A DNA stretch of 64,000 bases from Clostridium sp. KNHs214 (GCF_000744935.1 NZ_JQMW01000009.1:682001-746000); one strand, 5' to 3'. Numbered from the stretch's first letter, positions 1 through 11,041 are shown. The notes: a model not told the origin generated them from the letters alone. Program-made: numbers and translations.

Positions 1-1076
1 AAGTTTGTCTTATATTCATACTTTGTTTCTTTATTTTCTCTTTCAACTCTTGCTATTTCATCACTATCTTTACGTGCCAATTCAATCATATTTGACAGAT
101 AAATAGAAGCATAGAAATCCTGCTCTATTGCTATTTTAGTTATACCTGTAAAGTTTTCTATTTCAAGTCGATTTTTTAATTCATCATATTTTATCTCTAT
201 GCCCCATCTTTTAAAATATAATTCTTTAAATTCTTGAATTTTCATAGATTCATCAAATAAATTAGTTACTAAAACTTCTTCAGTTTCTGGGTCAAGATAG
301 AATTTTATAACTCTAACTTTATATGTTTTTTTATCATGTGTAATTTCTATTATTTGATCCTGTTTTTCTACATTAATTTTTTTCTTGAATACATTATTTT
401 TTAGTCTCATGACAAAATAAATATTGCTTTCAATCAACGTAGACATCAGCTCAATACTTGGGTATCCCCTATCAAATAATATCAAGTCCTTTATTGAAGA
501 AACTTTTTTCATTTCAGAAATTAATTCTAATGCTATCTTTCTTTCAGAAGTTTCAAAACGATATATTTTACTTTTTATAACAATCTTATTTAGCACATCA
601 AAGAGACATGAAGCACTTGCGCGAGCAATGGCTACGCTAGTGTGTTGATTCTTTGCATATCCAAACTCATTTCTCAAGGTTTCTGTATTAGGTAACTCTA
701 TTGTAGTACCATCAATGGCAGTTAATCTGTATCCATTCCAAAGCTTGTATTCATCACATTCTTCATAAATAACATCTACTATTTTATCATTTAGCTCAAT
801 AAATGCATTAGGATTAATTTTTTGCCTGTTTTCTGAAAAAGCTTGTTTTGAAATTGTATCTTCTCTTTTTAAAATCACTTCAAAAAAATTGTTTAATTCT
901 ACTTGTAAAGACTTGTTTATCATATTTAGCATAAATAGCATTGTTTCTTTAAATCCCATTTTTCCTGCCCTCGTAAAGTATGATGGACTTGTTCTATTCG
1001 AACATTTAAATATATAGTCCTCAATCATTATTTTACTTTGTAACATGGCTTTTTTAAAGCTTTTTTTAAATTTCAT
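1..1076 (-). CDS. IS4-family transposase, 3' part beyond the window edge
   Basis: Reading the minus strand from an ATG at 1074-1076 gives an uninterrupted frame of about 358 codons that leaves the window on the left. It shows the DDE layout of IS4-type transposases: a first Asp in TAIDGTTIEL, a second in LFDRGYPS, and a YREK signature in YFKRWGIEIKYDELK (Y-x2-R-x3-E-x6-K). A transposase of this family cuts at the terminal inverted repeats and moves the element by cut and paste. The visible part looks intact. Its start lies about 120 bp from the end of the GC-rich gene at 1193, so the insertion sequence probably landed next to or inside that older element. The left end and completeness cannot be judged. 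Confidence 0.88.
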   Translation of the reverse strand, partial: MKFKKSFKKAMLQSKIMIEDYIFKCSNRTSPSYFTRAGKMGFKETMLFMLNMINKSLQVELNNFFEVILKREDTISKQAFSENRQKINPNAFIELNDKIVDVIYEECDEYKLWNGYRLTAIDGTTIELPNTETLRNEFGYAKNQHTSVAIARASASCLFDVLNKIVIKSKIYRFETSERKIALELISEMKKVSSIKDLILFDRGYPSIELMSTLIESNIYFVMRLKNNVFKKKINVEKQDQIIEITHDKKTYKVRVIKFYLDPETEEVLVTNLFDESMKIQEFKELYFKRWGIEIKYDELKNRLEIENFTGITKIAIEQDFYASIYLSNMIELARKDSDEIARVERENKETKYEYKTN

Positions 1077-1192
1077 TTTTATCACCTTTAATCATTAGAA
1101 ATACACAAAATTTATGTGCTCTTTTTGATTATTTGTGATAATTTTAAAATGTAAAGTGTTTTTGAAAGGAGTTTTTTACTTTTTATTACATT

Positions 1193-2218
1193 TTAGTTTG
1201 ATGACATTGGGCTTTCGCCCTCTTTGTAGGTGTAATAGTCCGGGTCGCCGTACTTCGGCTTCCTCGGTGCAAGTGCGCCGCTTGCCATATCGTGAGCCAC
1301 AAGGGAAGTGTAATAGCTGTCAATGGTAGACGGGGCATTGAAAAGCACCGCCTTTAGGTACTGCTTGATGTTGCGGATTTTTGTGGTGTTCTCCTGCATA
1401 CAGTCAAGCACAAAGCGGATATGTTCGCTGTTCAGCTTCATAAACTTTGACTTCACAAGCTCGGCAGGGTAATCGTCCCCGGCAATACGGATTTTCTTTC
1501 TTGCCGTACAGACGGTTTCAAGCATGAGGTCAACAATCTCATTCAGACGGTCGCGGTCAAGGCTTCTGTCCTGCAAGAGAATGTCATAGGCGATATTGTC
1601 CTTGATAATTTCCTCATACACTCGGTAAGCGTCGTTCCTTTCCGTTCTTTTCCGTTCCGGCGGCTCTGCCGCTTCGTCCTCGCCATAAGGCAAGGGATTT
1701 AGGGAATGGATAGGAATGGAATGGGTACTTTGTTCATCAGTAATTATTTTTTCTTTTTTTGGTAAGTTAGTTCTTGATATATCTTTATTTAATTGCGTTG
1801 GATTTTCCGACGTCGGATTATCCGTTGTCGGATTTTCCAATATCGGGTTATCCGCTGTTGGATTTTCCAATATCGGGTTATCCGCTGTTGGATTTTCCAA
1901 TACCGGGTTATCCAATCCCGGCGGCTGCGGCTGTTCGTAAATGGTGTACTCGATAGCGGTCATTTTGCCTTTCTCGTCGCGTCCCTGCCGCCTTGTGATA
2001 TACCCAGCTTTTTCAAGCTCCCAAACTGCGGTACGGATAGCGTCGATACTTTCCCGGTTGATGTAGGACAGCCCCGCAAGGGTGTAGTCCCAATCCTCCG
2101 GCAATGACAGCATTTGTGAAAGCAGCCCCTTTGCCTTTAGGGAAAGCTCCTTATTGCGTAAGTGGTGGTTGCTCATTACGGTGTAGCCCGTCGTTCTTTC
2201 CACACGGAAAACTGCCAT
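1193..2218 (-). CDS. DUF6017 / replication-initiator-A-like helix-turn-helix protein
   Basis: This 341-residue protein starts with a winged-helix-like region (about residues 1-95: NKELSLKAKGLLSQML, then INRESIDAIRTAVWELEKAGYI), as in RepA_N/DUF6017 proteins of Firmicute conjugative elements. Residues about 100-145 are a degenerate decapeptide repeat (NPILENPTAD-like). The C-terminal half, about 190-330, matches my memory of the DUF6017 domain. Such proteins are usually thought to act in replication or control of integrative elements. The start has a clear ribosome site (aggag) upstream. Base composition is near 50 % GC, far above its neighbours, so it is a recent import. No partner genes remain, so it is probably a stranded fragment. 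The last few residues may have been altered by the adjacent insertion sequence. Confidence 0.75.
   Translation of the reverse strand: MAVFRVERTTGYTVMSNHHLRNKELSLKAKGLLSQMLSLPEDWDYTLAGLSYINRESIDAIRTAVWELEKAGYITRRQGRDEKGKMTAIEYTIYEQPQPPGLDNPVLENPTADNPILENPTADNPILENPTTDNPTSENPTQLNKDISRTNLPKKEKIITDEQSTHSIPIHSLNPLPYGEDEAAEPPERKRTERNDAYRVYEEIIKDNIAYDILLQDRSLDRDRLNEIVDLMLETVCTARKKIRIAGDDYPAELVKSKFMKLNSEHIRFVLDCMQENTTKIRNIKQYLKAVLFNAPSTIDSYYTSLVAHDMASGALAPRKPKYGDPDYYTYKEGESPMSSN
1801..1920. repeat. 30-bp tandem repeat inside the RepA-like gene
   Basis: About four imperfect copies of a 30-bp unit built on gattttccaatatcgggtt and tatccgctgtt encode the decapeptide repeat of the protein at 1193-2218. 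The unit length keeps the reading frame. Such in-frame repeats commonly vary in copy number between strains. Confidence 0.8.
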
Positions 2219-2690
2219 AGCTTCATCACTCCTTTGCTGTGGATTTGTTACGCAGTAGAACGGCGATTTTGAGGGAAAAGATATAAACCCCTTGCCGTGT
2301 CAAAAATGCGCCCGCAAAGCTGCTTGTAGCAAGGCTTTTTCAGCCCCTACTGCGTAACAAAGGGCATGAAAAAAGCGGCGTTCCTGTTCTTCCGTGTGGA
2401 AGTTGGAAACGCCGCTTGTGCGGTGCAATATAAAATTTTCGGTTTGTTCTGTTATGCCGTATAGTCTTATCCGTAGAAACTTATAAGCGCACTATTTACC
2501 AGTAAAAATTGCATTGGACTCCGATTTTGAACTATCAATCTACGCCCATTTCTACGCCCAAATGGCATTAAATTATGTGATTTTACATGGAGCTTTATGC
2601 TTTTGCTTTTTTAAGAAACCTTGTAACCATGCGGTTTTACGGACTTTTATTGAGGTACATGGATTTATGAAAAAAGGCTAATTTATTACA
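2219..2690. other. Non-coding end of a foreign element
   Basis: No convincing gene is present. The stretch holds a perfect 15-bp inverted repeat (2244-2258 and 2347-2361, TTTGTTACGCAGTAG), a GC-rich hairpin with arms 2373-2384 and 2405-2417, and two tandem copies of TCTACGCCCA at 2539-2548 and 2551-2560. Direct repeats of this sort near the end of integrative elements often serve as arm-type integrase sites, but here that is inference. Composition falls back to host-like AT content near 2690, which I take as the approximate junction with the chromosome. Confidence 0.45.
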
Positions 2691-2963
2691 ATTCCTAATT
2701 TCATATCTATGTACATTCCTTTCCTACATTAATATAAGAATTAATAATTAATAATTAAACAATCTTAATTATTAATTTTAAATTTTTAGTTTTAAATTGA
2801 TTAACAGTGGTATCTTTACAAGTCAAGTAAAATTATACTCTAGAATTTATTTCATTTCAAGGAAAACAGAATTTAAGCTATCTACCGGAAGAGAAAAAGT
2901 AACATTTATTATAGGGGTAATTTTAATAATCCTAAAAAAAATATTAAAAAATATTTATATCAA

Positions 2964-2990
2964 TTGAAGGAATTTAAGTTTTTATATAGA
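2964..2990 (+). promoter_or_regulatory. Possible promoter of the mraZ operon
   Basis: TTGAAG at 2964-2969 and TATAGA at 2985-2990 are separated by 15 bp, shorter than the preferred 17. It lies just upstream of the MraZ boxes, where a regulated promoter is expected. The rest of 2690-2960 is AT-rich with nothing recognisable. Confidence 0.35.
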
Positions 2991-3002
2991 ATAAAATATT
3001 TA

Positions 3003-3036
3003 GTGGTTTAAAGTGGAGTAAAGTGGAACAAAGTAG
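3003..3036 (+). promoter_or_regulatory. MraZ-binding boxes (four 10-bp-spaced repeats)
   Basis: GTGG occurs at 3003, 3013 and 3023, and GTAG at 3033, each exactly 10 bp apart and mostly preceded by AAA. MraZ is known to bind direct repeats with this one-turn spacing in front of its own gene (AAAGTG-type repeats in Mycoplasma, TGGGN-type in E. coli). The array ends 17 bp before the mraZ start, consistent with autoregulation. Confidence 0.75.
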
Positions 3037-3053
3037 TCCATGGAGGTATGGAT

Positions 3054-3482
3054 ATGTTTATAGGGGAGTATCAACATGCTATAGATAATAAAAATAGAAT
3101 GATAGTGCCCTCTAAATTAAGAGAAGAATTAGGGGATAAGTTTGTGCTCACTAAGGGATTAGATGGATGCATTTATGCATATCCTATGGCCGAATGGACG
3201 AAGTTAGAGGAAAAGCTAAAGGGGCTTCCTTTAACTAATAAAAATGCTAGAACTTTTGTAAGATTTTTCTTTTCTGGAGCTAATGAAGTTACACCAGATA
3301 AACAAGGTAGGGTTTTGATACCTCAAAGTTTATGTGAATATGGGAAGATAAATAAGGAAATAGTAAGTATAGGTGTGGCGACCAGAATTGAAATTTGGAG
3401 CAAGGAAAATTGGGATGAGTATAATAATTCTAATATAGATTTTGATTCTATAGCAGAGCAAATGAGTGAACTTGGCATATAA
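3054..3482 (+). CDS. mraZ: Transcriptional regulator MraZ
   Basis: MraZ is a ring-forming AbrB-fold DNA-binding protein that controls the division and cell wall operon. The 142-residue product begins [15 protein letters not shown] and has the second AbrB-like half ([12 protein letters not shown], about residues 80-95). Two ATGs are possible. GGAGG at 3042-3046 sits one base before the first (3048) but seven bases before the second (3054), so I place the start at 3054, matching the family N-terminus. It is the first gene of the operon, followed 22 bp later by rsmH. Confidence 0.95.
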   Translation: MFIGEYQHAIDNKNRMIVPSKLREELGDKFVLTKGLDGCIYAYPMAEWTKLEEKLKGLPLTNKNARTFVRFFFSGANEVTPDKQGRVLIPQSLCEYGKINKEIVSIGVATRIEIWSKENWDEYNNSNIDFDSIAEQMSELGI

Positions 3483-3504
3483 AATTATTTTAAGGAGAAT
3501 AAAT

Positions 3505-4437
3505 ATGAATTTCAAACACATATCAGTATTATTAGATGAGGTAATAGGCGGATTAGACATTAAACCTGATGGGATATATGTGGATTGTACATTAGGAGGT
3601 GGTGGACACTCTATAGAAATACTAAAGAGATTGTCTGAAAAAGGTAGGCTTATTGGTATTGATCAAGACACTAATGCTTTAAAGGCTGCAGGAGAAAAAC
3701 TAAAGAATTTTGAAAATGTTACATATGTACATGATAACTTTTACAATATAGAAGAAATACTTAAAAGTTTAAACATAGAAAAAGTGGACGGCATTCTAAT
3801 GGATTTAGGAGTTTCTTCTCATCAATTAGATGAGGGAGAAAGAGGCTTTAGCTATATGCAGGATGCTCCTTTGGATATGAGAATGAACAGAGAAAGCGAT
3901 TTTTCAGCTTATAATGTGATAAATGAATATGAGGAAAAAGAACTATATAGAATAATAAAAGAGTATGGAGAAGAAAAGTTTGCCAAAAGAATTGCTTTTA
4001 ACATAGTGAAAAGTAGAAATGAAAAAGCTATAGAAACTACTCTTCAATTGGTGGATATTATTAAAAGTTCCATTCCAGCAAAATTTAGAAGAGAGGGGCA
4101 TCATCCAGCAAAGAGAACTTTTCAAGCTATAAGAATAGAAGTTAATAGAGAGTTATACATATTGGATAAGGCTATAGAAGATGGGGTAAATAGACTAAAT
4201 AAAGGTGGTAGAATTACCATAATAACTTTTCATTCTTTAGAGGATAGAATTGTAAAGAATAAATTCAAGCAATTACAAAACCCATGTACTTGTCCTAAAG
4301 ATTTTCCAATATGTGTTTGTGGTAAGATACCTAAACTAAAGGTTATAAGTAGGAAACCTATAGTGGCATCTGAAGAAGAGCTAGAAGATAATCCTAGAAG
4401 TAGAAGTGCAAAATTACGAATTGGGGAAAAAGTATAG
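3505..4437 (+). CDS. rsmH: 16S rRNA (cytosine-1402-N4)-methyltransferase RsmH
   Basis: RsmH (MraW) uses S-adenosylmethionine to methylate N4 of C1402 in the 16S rRNA decoding centre. The 310-residue protein opens [13 protein letters not shown], has the SAM-binding loop TLGGGGHS near residue 30, [11 protein letters not shown] near 105, and the usual ending with ITFHSLEDR and a CTCP...CVCG cysteine segment. The start at 3505 follows AAGGAG at 3492-3497; an upstream in-frame extension lacks similarity. It follows mraZ as in most Firmicutes. Confidence 0.96.
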   Translation: MNFKHISVLLDEVIGGLDIKPDGIYVDCTLGGGGHSIEILKRLSEKGRLIGIDQDTNALKAAGEKLKNFENVTYVHDNFYNIEEILKSLNIEKVDGILMDLGVSSHQLDEGERGFSYMQDAPLDMRMNRESDFSAYNVINEYEEKELYRIIKEYGEEKFAKRIAFNIVKSRNEKAIETTLQLVDIIKSSIPAKFRREGHHPAKRTFQAIRIEVNRELYILDKAIEDGVNRLNKGGRITIITFHSLEDRIVKNKFKQLQNPCTCPKDFPICVCGKIPKLKVISRKPIVASEEELEDNPRSRSAKLRIGEKV

Positions 4438-4464
4438 TTCTAAAAGAGAATAGGGGTGAATAAA

Positions 4465-4962
4465 GTGATATTGATGAATAAAAACAATATAGATGGTAGC
4501 ACCGCATTAGTACCAAAAAGAGAAGAGATAAATTACGAAGAAGAACGAAGAAAACAACAAAAGAAAGAAATGGACTTATTGAATAAAAGAAAAGAAAAAT
4601 CTCTTAAGAACAAATTAGGAATTATGTTGAGCATTGGAATTGTATTTTCTATAGGTATGATTTTAGTATTGCGCTTTGCTTATATTTGTAATTTAAGACA
4701 ACAGGTTATAGATACACAAAATCAAATAACAACTATAAGTAGAGAAAATGAAAATTTAAAAGTAGAGTTATTAAAATACGATAATATAAAATATATTGAA
4801 AAAGTAGCTACTGAAAAACTAAATATGGAAAGACCAAATCTAGGGCATGCAGTTTATTGTGATTTGGGAACTAAATATTTTAAAGAAAATACTAAGGAGA
4901 ATGGTATTAACAAAGGAAAAAAAATATCTTTTATAGAGTTTATTAAGAGTAAGTTATTCTAA
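4465..4962 (+). CDS. ftsL: FtsL-like division protein
   Basis: A small bitopic membrane protein (about 165 residues): a charged cytoplasmic N-terminus rich in Lys, Glu and Arg (about 1-50), one transmembrane helix (IMLSIGIVFSIGMILVLRFA), then a short extracytoplasmic coiled coil (QQVIDTQNQITTISRENENLK). That layout, and the place between rsmH and the class B PBP gene, identify it as FtsL/septum-formation-initiator type, a scaffold of the divisome. Sequence is poorly conserved in this family. GTG at 4465 lies 8 bp after AGGGG; GTG 4456 and ATG 4474 are alternatives. Confidence 0.8.
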   Translation: MILMNKNNIDGSTALVPKREEINYEEERRKQQKKEMDLLNKRKEKSLKNKLGIMLSIGIVFSIGMILVLRFAYICNLRQQVIDTQNQITTISRENENLKVELLKYDNIKYIEKVATEKLNMERPNLGHAVYCDLGTKYFKENTKENGINKGKKISFIEFIKSKLF

Positions 4963-4975
4963 TGGAGGTAGTAAT

Positions 4976-7153
4976 TTGGCAAAAAGGATTTATAAAGACA
5001 GAGGAATAATGCGAAAGAGGATGGTAGTGGTATTCTTAATTTTTCTTTTAGTTTTTTTTGCTCTAGTCTCTAGACTTTGTTACTTAATGGTATATAAATC
5101 TCCAGAATATAAAAAGAAGGCAGTATCGCAATGGACTAGCATTGTACAAATTGATCCTAAAAGAGGAGATATATTGGACAGATATGGCAATGAATTAGCC
5201 ATAAGCGCAAATGTATATAGAGTAGATTTGGATTTAAATACATTAAGAGCCTATATGAAAGACAAGAAGATATCTGAGGTGGAAGTAAGTAAAAGATTAG
5301 CAAAAGCATTAGATATGGATGAATTAGAGATATTAAAAACTATAAAGAAAACTATAAATGGTAAAAAAATAGGAGCAGCTATATTAGCTAGAAGAATTGA
5401 AAAAGGAAAGGCAGATAAGGTAAGAAACTTAGATATTGAAGGTGTTGTTATTTCAGGAGATACTAAGAGATACTATCCTAATGGTAATTTTTTAGCCCAT
5501 GCTATGGGACATACTAATTCTGATGGAAAAGGTTTGACAGGTATAGAGCTTATGTATGATGAATACTTAAGAGGTACTAAGGGTAAAAAGATTTCTGAAA
5601 CAGATAGTAGAAGAAAAGATTTGCCCTATTCAATATCTAGATATGAAAAACCTATAGATGGATACGATATAGTATTAACTGTAGATCAAATGATACAACA
5701 TTTTGCTGAAAAAGCTGCAGATGAGGCTTTGCGGGTAAATAAAGCAAAGGCTGTTTCAATAATAGTAATGGATCCTAATAACGGTGAAGTGCTTGCTATG
5801 GTTAATAAACCAGATTATAATCCAAATAATCCATGGGAAGAAAATCTCTCTTACGATGAATTACAAAAAAAGTGGAGAAATAGAATTGTAAGTGACACCT
5901 TTGAACCTGGTTCCATATTTAAGGTAGTTACTGCTACGGCTGCATTAAGTGAAAAAATAATTGATCCTAGTAGCTATAGTGTTGTGTGTAATGGTTCTAG
6001 AAGGATTGGAAAAGATACTATACGTTGCTGGAAAACTACAGGCCATGGAAAACAGGGATTTATAGACATATTGAAAAACTCTTGTAACGTAGGTTTTATG
6101 GATGTAGGTGAAAAAATAGGGGCTGAAAAATTAAATAAATATATAAAAGCTTTTGGATTTGGTAAAAAAACTGGTATAGATTTAAATGGAGAAGCTTTGG
6201 GAATTATAAAACCTACGGAAAAAATAACAAATACGGATTTAGCTACCATATCTTTTGGTCAAACCAATACCCTATCTTGTATTCAGTATTTGACGGCATT
6301 TAATGCTATTGCTAATGGCGGAAAATGGGTAAGACCTCATATGTTAAACAGAGTGTCTAGAAATATTGATGGAAAAGAAGTAGTCTATAAGGAATATGAT
6401 AAATACGATGAAAAGCAAATTATAGATAAAAAAATTGCAGATGAGTTAAGAGGTTATCTTGAAAAGGTAATTTCTGAAGGTGGAGGAAGAAAGGCTTTTA
6501 TAGATGGATATCATATAGCAGGTAAAACAGGAACAGCTCAAAAAGTTGTAAATGGTAAATATGCAAGTGGAAAATATATAGCATCATTTGGAGGAATGGC
6601 TCCAGCTAATAATCCTAAGATATCTATTATGGTGTCTATAGATGAACCAGACCCATCTAACTATTATGCAGGACAAATAGCTACAGTAGTAGCTAAACAA
6701 GTTTTTTATGACACTTTTAATTATTTAGCATTTAAACCAGATGCTACAGGAGAAGATATAGCTAAAAGCTTGTTAAAGGATGTAGTAGTGCCTGAAATAA
6801 GAGGCATGAAAAAGAGTGAAGCTTTAAAGATATTAAAAGAAAATGGATTAAATGCTGATATTGAGGGAGATGGAGAGTATATACAAGATATAAATCCTAA
6901 ACCAGGCTATACGGTAAAAGAAAACTCTAAAATTATACTTTACAGTGGAAACGGTGGAAATTATAATAAGGAAGTAGCAGTTCCTAATTTATTTGGATGT
7001 ACTCAGGAAAGTGCTTCTAAAATTCTAAGGGAATTAGGCTTAAGAGTTGAGTATACTGGACAGGGATTAGTATCTGAACAAAGTATAAAACCTGGTCAGA
7101 AAGTGCCTAAGGGAACTTTAATAAATTTACATCTTAATGTGATAGGCGATTAA
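4976..7153 (+). CDS. spoVD: Class B penicillin-binding protein with two PASTA domains (SpoVD type)
   Basis: A 725-residue transpeptidase that cross-links peptidoglycan, anchored by a helix near residues 14-35. It has the dimerisation domain, then active-site motifs SIFK (near 312-315), SCN (near 368) and KTGT (near 520), and two C-terminal PASTA domains (VVVPEIRGM... and VAVPNLFGC...). PASTA repeats and the location before murE fit SpoVD, the spore-cortex PBP that works with SpoVE; it may also serve as the divisional PBP, since no other is present here. The start is TTG preceded by GGAGG at proper distance. Confidence 0.9.
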   Translation: MAKRIYKDRGIMRKRMVVVFLIFLLVFFALVSRLCYLMVYKSPEYKKKAVSQWTSIVQIDPKRGDILDRYGNELAISANVYRVDLDLNTLRAYMKDKKISEVEVSKRLAKALDMDELEILKTIKKTINGKKIGAAILARRIEKGKADKVRNLDIEGVVISGDTKRYYPNGNFLAHAMGHTNSDGKGLTGIELMYDEYLRGTKGKKISETDSRRKDLPYSISRYEKPIDGYDIVLTVDQMIQHFAEKAADEALRVNKAKAVSIIVMDPNNGEVLAMVNKPDYNPNNPWEENLSYDELQKKWRNRIVSDTFEPGSIFKVVTATAALSEKIIDPSSYSVVCNGSRRIGKDTIRCWKTTGHGKQGFIDILKNSCNVGFMDVGEKIGAEKLNKYIKAFGFGKKTGIDLNGEALGIIKPTEKITNTDLATISFGQTNTLSCIQYLTAFNAIANGGKWVRPHMLNRVSRNIDGKEVVYKEYDKYDEKQIIDKKIADELRGYLEKVISEGGGRKAFIDGYHIAGKTGTAQKVVNGKYASGKYIASFGGMAPANNPKISIMVSIDEPDPSNYYAGQIATVVAKQVFYDTFNYLAFKPDATGEDIAKSLLKDVVVPEIRGMKKSEALKILKENGLNADIEGDGEYIQDINPKPGYTVKENSKIILYSGNGGNYNKEVAVPNLFGCTQESASKILRELGLRVEYTGQGLVSEQSIKPGQKVPKGTLINLHLNVIGD

Positions 7154-7159
7154 TAGTAA

Positions 7160-7192
7160 GCTGTTGACAAAATTATTATATTTGTCAACAGC
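7160..7192. repeat. Perfect 12-bp hairpin between spoVD and murE
   Basis: GCTGTTGACAAA (7160-7171) and TTTGTCAACAGC (7181-7192) form a perfect stem around a 9-nt AT loop. The downstream sequence is not T-rich, so it is not a standard terminator. It may reduce read-through or stabilise an mRNA end. Confidence 0.6.
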
Positions 7193-7223
7193 ATTTGTAT
7201 TGCTAGTGAAATGGAGTGTTTTT

Positions 7224-8672
7224 ATGAATTTAAAAAAATTACTAGAAGGTTTAGATTATAGCGTATTGCAAGGAAACAATAGTTTAGAAATTAGTAATAT
7301 TCAATATGATTCTAGAAAAATACAAAAGGGAGATGTATTTTTCTGTATCAAGGGTTTTAACGAAGATGGGCATAAATTTATTTCCTCAGCACTTAAGAAG
7401 GGTGCAAATGCTATTGTATGTGAAGAGGATGTAGTAGAACCTATGCCTAATACTGCTGTTATAAAAGTTAAAGATGGAAGAAAGGCATTAGCTTTGTGCT
7501 CTGCAAATTTTTACGGCAGACCGGCTGAAAAAATGAAAATAATAGGCATAACTGGTACTAATGGAAAAACCACTTCTGCCTTTATGATAAAAAGTATTTT
7601 AGAAGAAGCAGGTTATAAGGTTGGATTAATAGGAACCATAGCTAATTATATAGGAAATCAAAAACTTCATTCTGAAAGAACAACACCAGAATCATTAGAG
7701 TTACATGAATTGTTTAAAAAAATGGTGGATAATGGAGTGGAGTATTGTGTTATGGAGGTATCATCGCATTCTTTAAGTTTAAACAGAGTATATGGCATAG
7801 AATTTTGCCAAGGGATGTTTACAAATTTAACTCAAGACCACTTGGATTTTCATAAAACTTTTGATAATTATTATAATGCTAAATTAGAATTGTTTAAAAA
7901 TAGTGTTAATTCCATTGTAAATATAGATGATTCTTATGGCAAAAAAGTATTAGAAGATGCCAGCAATAATAAGATAAGCTATGGAATAAAAGAAGCTGCT
8001 GATGTAAAGGCTGAAAACATAAGTATACATCCAAGAGGAGCAGAGTTTAAGATTTTTTATAAAGATAACTATGAAAATGTAGAGCTGCAGATACCAGGAA
8101 ACTATAATGTATACAACGCATTAGGTAGTGCAGCTACATGCTTGAATGAAGGCATAGATATACAAAAGGTTATAAAGGGACTTAATAGGGTTCAAGTACC
8201 AGGAAGATGTGAAATAGTTACTAAGAAATATAATTTGGGATTTGATGTGATAGTAGACTATGCACATACTCCAGATGGATTACAAAATATACTAGAAACT
8301 GCTAGAGAATTTACAAAGGGAAGACTTATAAGTGTATTTGGATGTGGAGGAGATAGAGATAAAACTAAAAGACCTATAATGGGTAAAATAGGGTCAGAAC
8401 TAAGTAATGTAGCAATAATAACTTCAGACAATCCAAGAACTGAGGAGCCGGATAAAATAATAGAGGATGTAGTAGCAGGAATAGTTAAAGATAATTATAT
8501 GGTTATTACGGATAGAAGAGAAGGAATTAAAAAAGCTATGGAAATAGCTAAAAAAGGTGATGTTATTGTAGTTGCAGGAAAGGGTCATGAAGATTATCAA
8601 GTACTTAAAGATGGAACTATTCACTTTGACGAAAGAGAAGTTATCGCAGAGATAGTAAAGGAGCTGTTTTAA
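7224..8672 (+). CDS. murE: UDP-MurNAc-tripeptide synthetase MurE (meso-diaminopimelate type)
   Basis: MurE is a cytoplasmic ATP-dependent ligase that adds the third amino acid to the peptidoglycan stem peptide. The 482-residue protein has the ATP-binding loop GTNGKTT near residue 112, the substrate region [10 protein letters not shown], and the DNPR signature near residue 402 that marks enzymes using meso-diaminopimelate rather than lysine. dapF at 28186 makes that substrate. The start at 7224 has TGGAGTG upstream; an upstream in-frame extension crosses the hairpin and is not conserved. It abuts murF. Confidence 0.95.
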   Translation: MNLKKLLEGLDYSVLQGNNSLEISNIQYDSRKIQKGDVFFCIKGFNEDGHKFISSALKKGANAIVCEEDVVEPMPNTAVIKVKDGRKALALCSANFYGRPAEKMKIIGITGTNGKTTSAFMIKSILEEAGYKVGLIGTIANYIGNQKLHSERTTPESLELHELFKKMVDNGVEYCVMEVSSHSLSLNRVYGIEFCQGMFTNLTQDHLDFHKTFDNYYNAKLELFKNSVNSIVNIDDSYGKKVLEDASNNKISYGIKEAADVKAENISIHPRGAEFKIFYKDNYENVELQIPGNYNVYNALGSAATCLNEGIDIQKVIKGLNRVQVPGRCEIVTKKYNLGFDVIVDYAHTPDGLQNILETAREFTKGRLISVFGCGGDRDKTKRPIMGKIGSELSNVAIITSDNPRTEEPDKIIEDVVAGIVKDNYMVITDRREGIKKAMEIAKKGDVIVVAGKGHEDYQVLKDGTIHFDEREVIAEIVKELF

Positions 8673-10049
8673 GTGGAAAAATTGACTTTAGAAGAAATAA
8701 AGATTGCTGTAAATGGAGAACTGATTTTAAAGGGCAATACTCAGAAATATACAAGGGTAAATACTGATACTAGAACTTTATCAAAAGGAGATATATTCAT
8801 AGCTCTAAAAGGAGAAAAATTTGATGCTAATGAATTTATAGAAGAAGCTAGTGATAAAGGAGCTAATCTTTGTATTGTAAGTGATACTAAATTTAATAAA
8901 GATAGTATAAAGGAAGAAACTTCTGTTATATTAGTAGAAGATACATATAAAGCATTATTAGACTTAGGTAAATACTATAGAGAAAAATTAAATTTAAAGA
9001 TTGTAGGTATAACTGGATCCACTGGAAAGACATCAACAAAAGATGTGGTAGCTGCAGCTTTAAGTGGGAAGTATAAAGTTTTTAAAACAAAGGGCAATTT
9101 TAATAATGAAATAGGACTTCCACTTATGCTTATGTCACTAGATAATAGCTATGAAGTAGCAGTATTAGAAATGGGGATGAGTAATTTAGGTGAAATTCAT
9201 AGACTTTCAGAAGTGGCAAAGCCAGATGTAGCTATTATAACAAATATAGGAATTTCTCATATAGAAAATTTGAAAACTAGAGAAAACATACTTAAGGCTA
9301 AAATGGAAATAGTGGATTTCTTTCAAAGTAACAATACTTTAATTGTAAATGGTGACGATGAATTTTTATCTACAGTGAAGAAAAAGAATTTTAATTTGAT
9401 TAAAGTAGGCATAAATGGTAATAACCACTACTGGGGTGAAAATATAATATTAAATGAAGATGGAATTTCGTACCAGCTTAAAGAAAAATCTTCAAATGTT
9501 AATAAAAAAATAACTTTAAATATGATTGGTAAGCATAATGTATATAATTCGTTGTTGGCTATTGCTTGTGCAAGAGAGTTAGATGTAAGTTATGAGGAAA
9601 TAATTAAAGGATTTGAAAATATAGAAGCTACTTCTATGAGATTGGATTTTATAAAAGGCAAAAAATTTACTATAATAAATGATTGTTATAATTCTAGCCC
9701 TGATTCTGTAAAAGCCGCTATAGATGTGCTTATAAATGTTAAATGCAATAGAAAGATAGCTATATTGGGAACTATGAGAGAACTAGGTCATATAGCTTAT
9801 GAAGCACATAGACAGGTGGCTGAATATGCTAAAGAGAAGGGAATAGATTACTTATTTTCTTTAGGAGAATTCGAAGAAGCTTTTAGAAGTGGTTTTGGAG
9901 AACAAAAATTTAAACAATTTGATGATTTACAACAGTTAGAAGTATATATGAAGGATTTTTTACAAAAGGATGATTGTGTTTTAGTAAAGGCTTCTAGATA
10001 CATGAAATTTGAAAATGTAGTAGAAAAACTTCAGATAATAAATTACTAG
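8673..10049 (+). CDS. murF: UDP-MurNAc-tripeptide:D-Ala-D-Ala ligase MurF
   Basis: MurF joins the D-alanyl-D-alanine dipeptide to the UDP-MurNAc-tripeptide, the last cytoplasmic ligase step. The 458 residues contain the N-terminal Mur domain, the P-loop GSTGKTSTK near residue 115, the central NFNNEIGLP motif, and the C-terminal domain with [10 protein letters not shown] near 345. The GTG start directly follows the murE stop codon with AAGGAG inside the end of murE, so the two are translationally coupled. Confidence 0.95.
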   Translation: MEKLTLEEIKIAVNGELILKGNTQKYTRVNTDTRTLSKGDIFIALKGEKFDANEFIEEASDKGANLCIVSDTKFNKDSIKEETSVILVEDTYKALLDLGKYYREKLNLKIVGITGSTGKTSTKDVVAAALSGKYKVFKTKGNFNNEIGLPLMLMSLDNSYEVAVLEMGMSNLGEIHRLSEVAKPDVAIITNIGISHIENLKTRENILKAKMEIVDFFQSNNTLIVNGDDEFLSTVKKKNFNLIKVGINGNNHYWGENIILNEDGISYQLKEKSSNVNKKITLNMIGKHNVYNSLLAIACARELDVSYEEIIKGFENIEATSMRLDFIKGKKFTIINDCYNSSPDSVKAAIDVLINVKCNRKIAILGTMRELGHIAYEAHRQVAEYAKEKGIDYLFSLGEFEEAFRSGFGEQKFKQFDDLQQLEVYMKDFLQKDDCVLVKASRYMKFENVVEKLQIINY

Positions 10050-10062
10050 AGAAGGTGAAAAT

Positions 10063-11019
10063 ATGAAAGTAATGATATATTGGTTATTAGTTGCGTTTTT
10101 AATATCTTTAATTGGAGGACCTATATTAATTCCTATGCTTCATAGATTAAAATTTGGTCAAATCATAAGAGAAGAAGGTCCTAAAAGTCACATGAAAAAA
10201 GCAGGTACTCCTACCATGGGAGGAATAATATTTATAGTTTCTGTGACCATAACTATTATTATGGCTATTAGAAATCCTCAGGATAAATCCATGGTGATTT
10301 TATATGCTTTTATTGCTTTTGGTGCTATAGGATTTTTGGATGATATGCTTAAAATAATACACAAAAATAATTTGGGATTAAGAGCTTATCAAAAAATGTT
10401 ACTTTTATTGATAGCATCAGGTGTACTGGCTTTTTACGGAGCTAATAATGTGGGTACTTCTATAATAATCCCATTTACAAATAGAACATGGAATTTAGGA
10501 AGCTTATATATTCCATTTATGATTGTATATTATGCAGCTACGACTAACGCTGTGAACTTAACTGACGGACTGGATGGTTTGGCTTCTTCAGTGACACTTT
10601 TGGTAATGACTTTCTTTGCATTAGTAAGTTTTGCTATGGGAGAATATAAAATAGCAATATTTTGTGCAACTACAGTAGGAGCATTACTGGGATTTTTAAG
10701 ATACAATGCTTTTCCAGCGGGAGTATTTATGGGAGATACTGGATCATTAGCTTTAGGGGGAGCGGTTGCAGCGGTAGCTATGATGCTTAAATTACCTTTG
10801 ATAGTTATTATAGTTGGAGGAATATATGTATTAGAAGCTTTATCGGTAATTATCCAAGTTGCTTCCTTTAAACTTACAGGGAAGAGGGTTTTTAAAATGA
10901 GCCCTATTCACCATCACTTTGAGTTAAGTGGATGGCATGAAACAAAGGTAGTGTCAATATTTAGTATAGTAACAACTATATTGTGTTTGATAGCCTTCTT
11001 ATCATTGCCAACCTTATAG
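10063..11019 (+). CDS. mraY: Phospho-MurNAc-pentapeptide transferase MraY
   Basis: MraY transfers phospho-MurNAc-pentapeptide from UDP to undecaprenyl phosphate, making lipid I at the membrane. The 318-residue product is a polytopic membrane protein with family motifs: [10 protein letters not shown] near residue 45, FLDDMLKI near 92, [12 protein letters not shown] near 165 and MSPIHHHFE near 280. Length is normal for the family. It lies 13 bp after murF. murD and murG, which commonly follow, are absent from the window. Confidence 0.96.
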   Translation: MKVMIYWLLVAFLISLIGGPILIPMLHRLKFGQIIREEGPKSHMKKAGTPTMGGIIFIVSVTITIIMAIRNPQDKSMVILYAFIAFGAIGFLDDMLKIIHKNNLGLRAYQKMLLLLIASGVLAFYGANNVGTSIIIPFTNRTWNLGSLYIPFMIVYYAATTNAVNLTDGLDGLASSVTLLVMTFFALVSFAMGEYKIAIFCATTVGALLGFLRYNAFPAGVFMGDTGSLALGGAVAAVAMMLKLPLIVIIVGGIYVLEALSVIIQVASFKLTGKRVFKMSPIHHHFELSGWHETKVVSIFSIVTTILCLIAFLSLPTL

Positions 11020-11041
11020 CAATTAATCAGGAGGAGGTATT

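Noticed and set aside
424-648. 74-codon plus-strand frame
   Set aside because: It is the complement of the transposase gene, whose minus-strand frame shows the DDE motifs.
1716-2107. Three plus-strand open frames rich in Phe, Pro and Ser
   Set aside because: They are antisense readings of the repeat region in the gene at 1193-2218.
7160-7192. Intrinsic terminator between spoVD and murE
   Set aside because: The stem is perfect but no T-run follows, and murE needs to be transcribed; recorded as a hairpin only.
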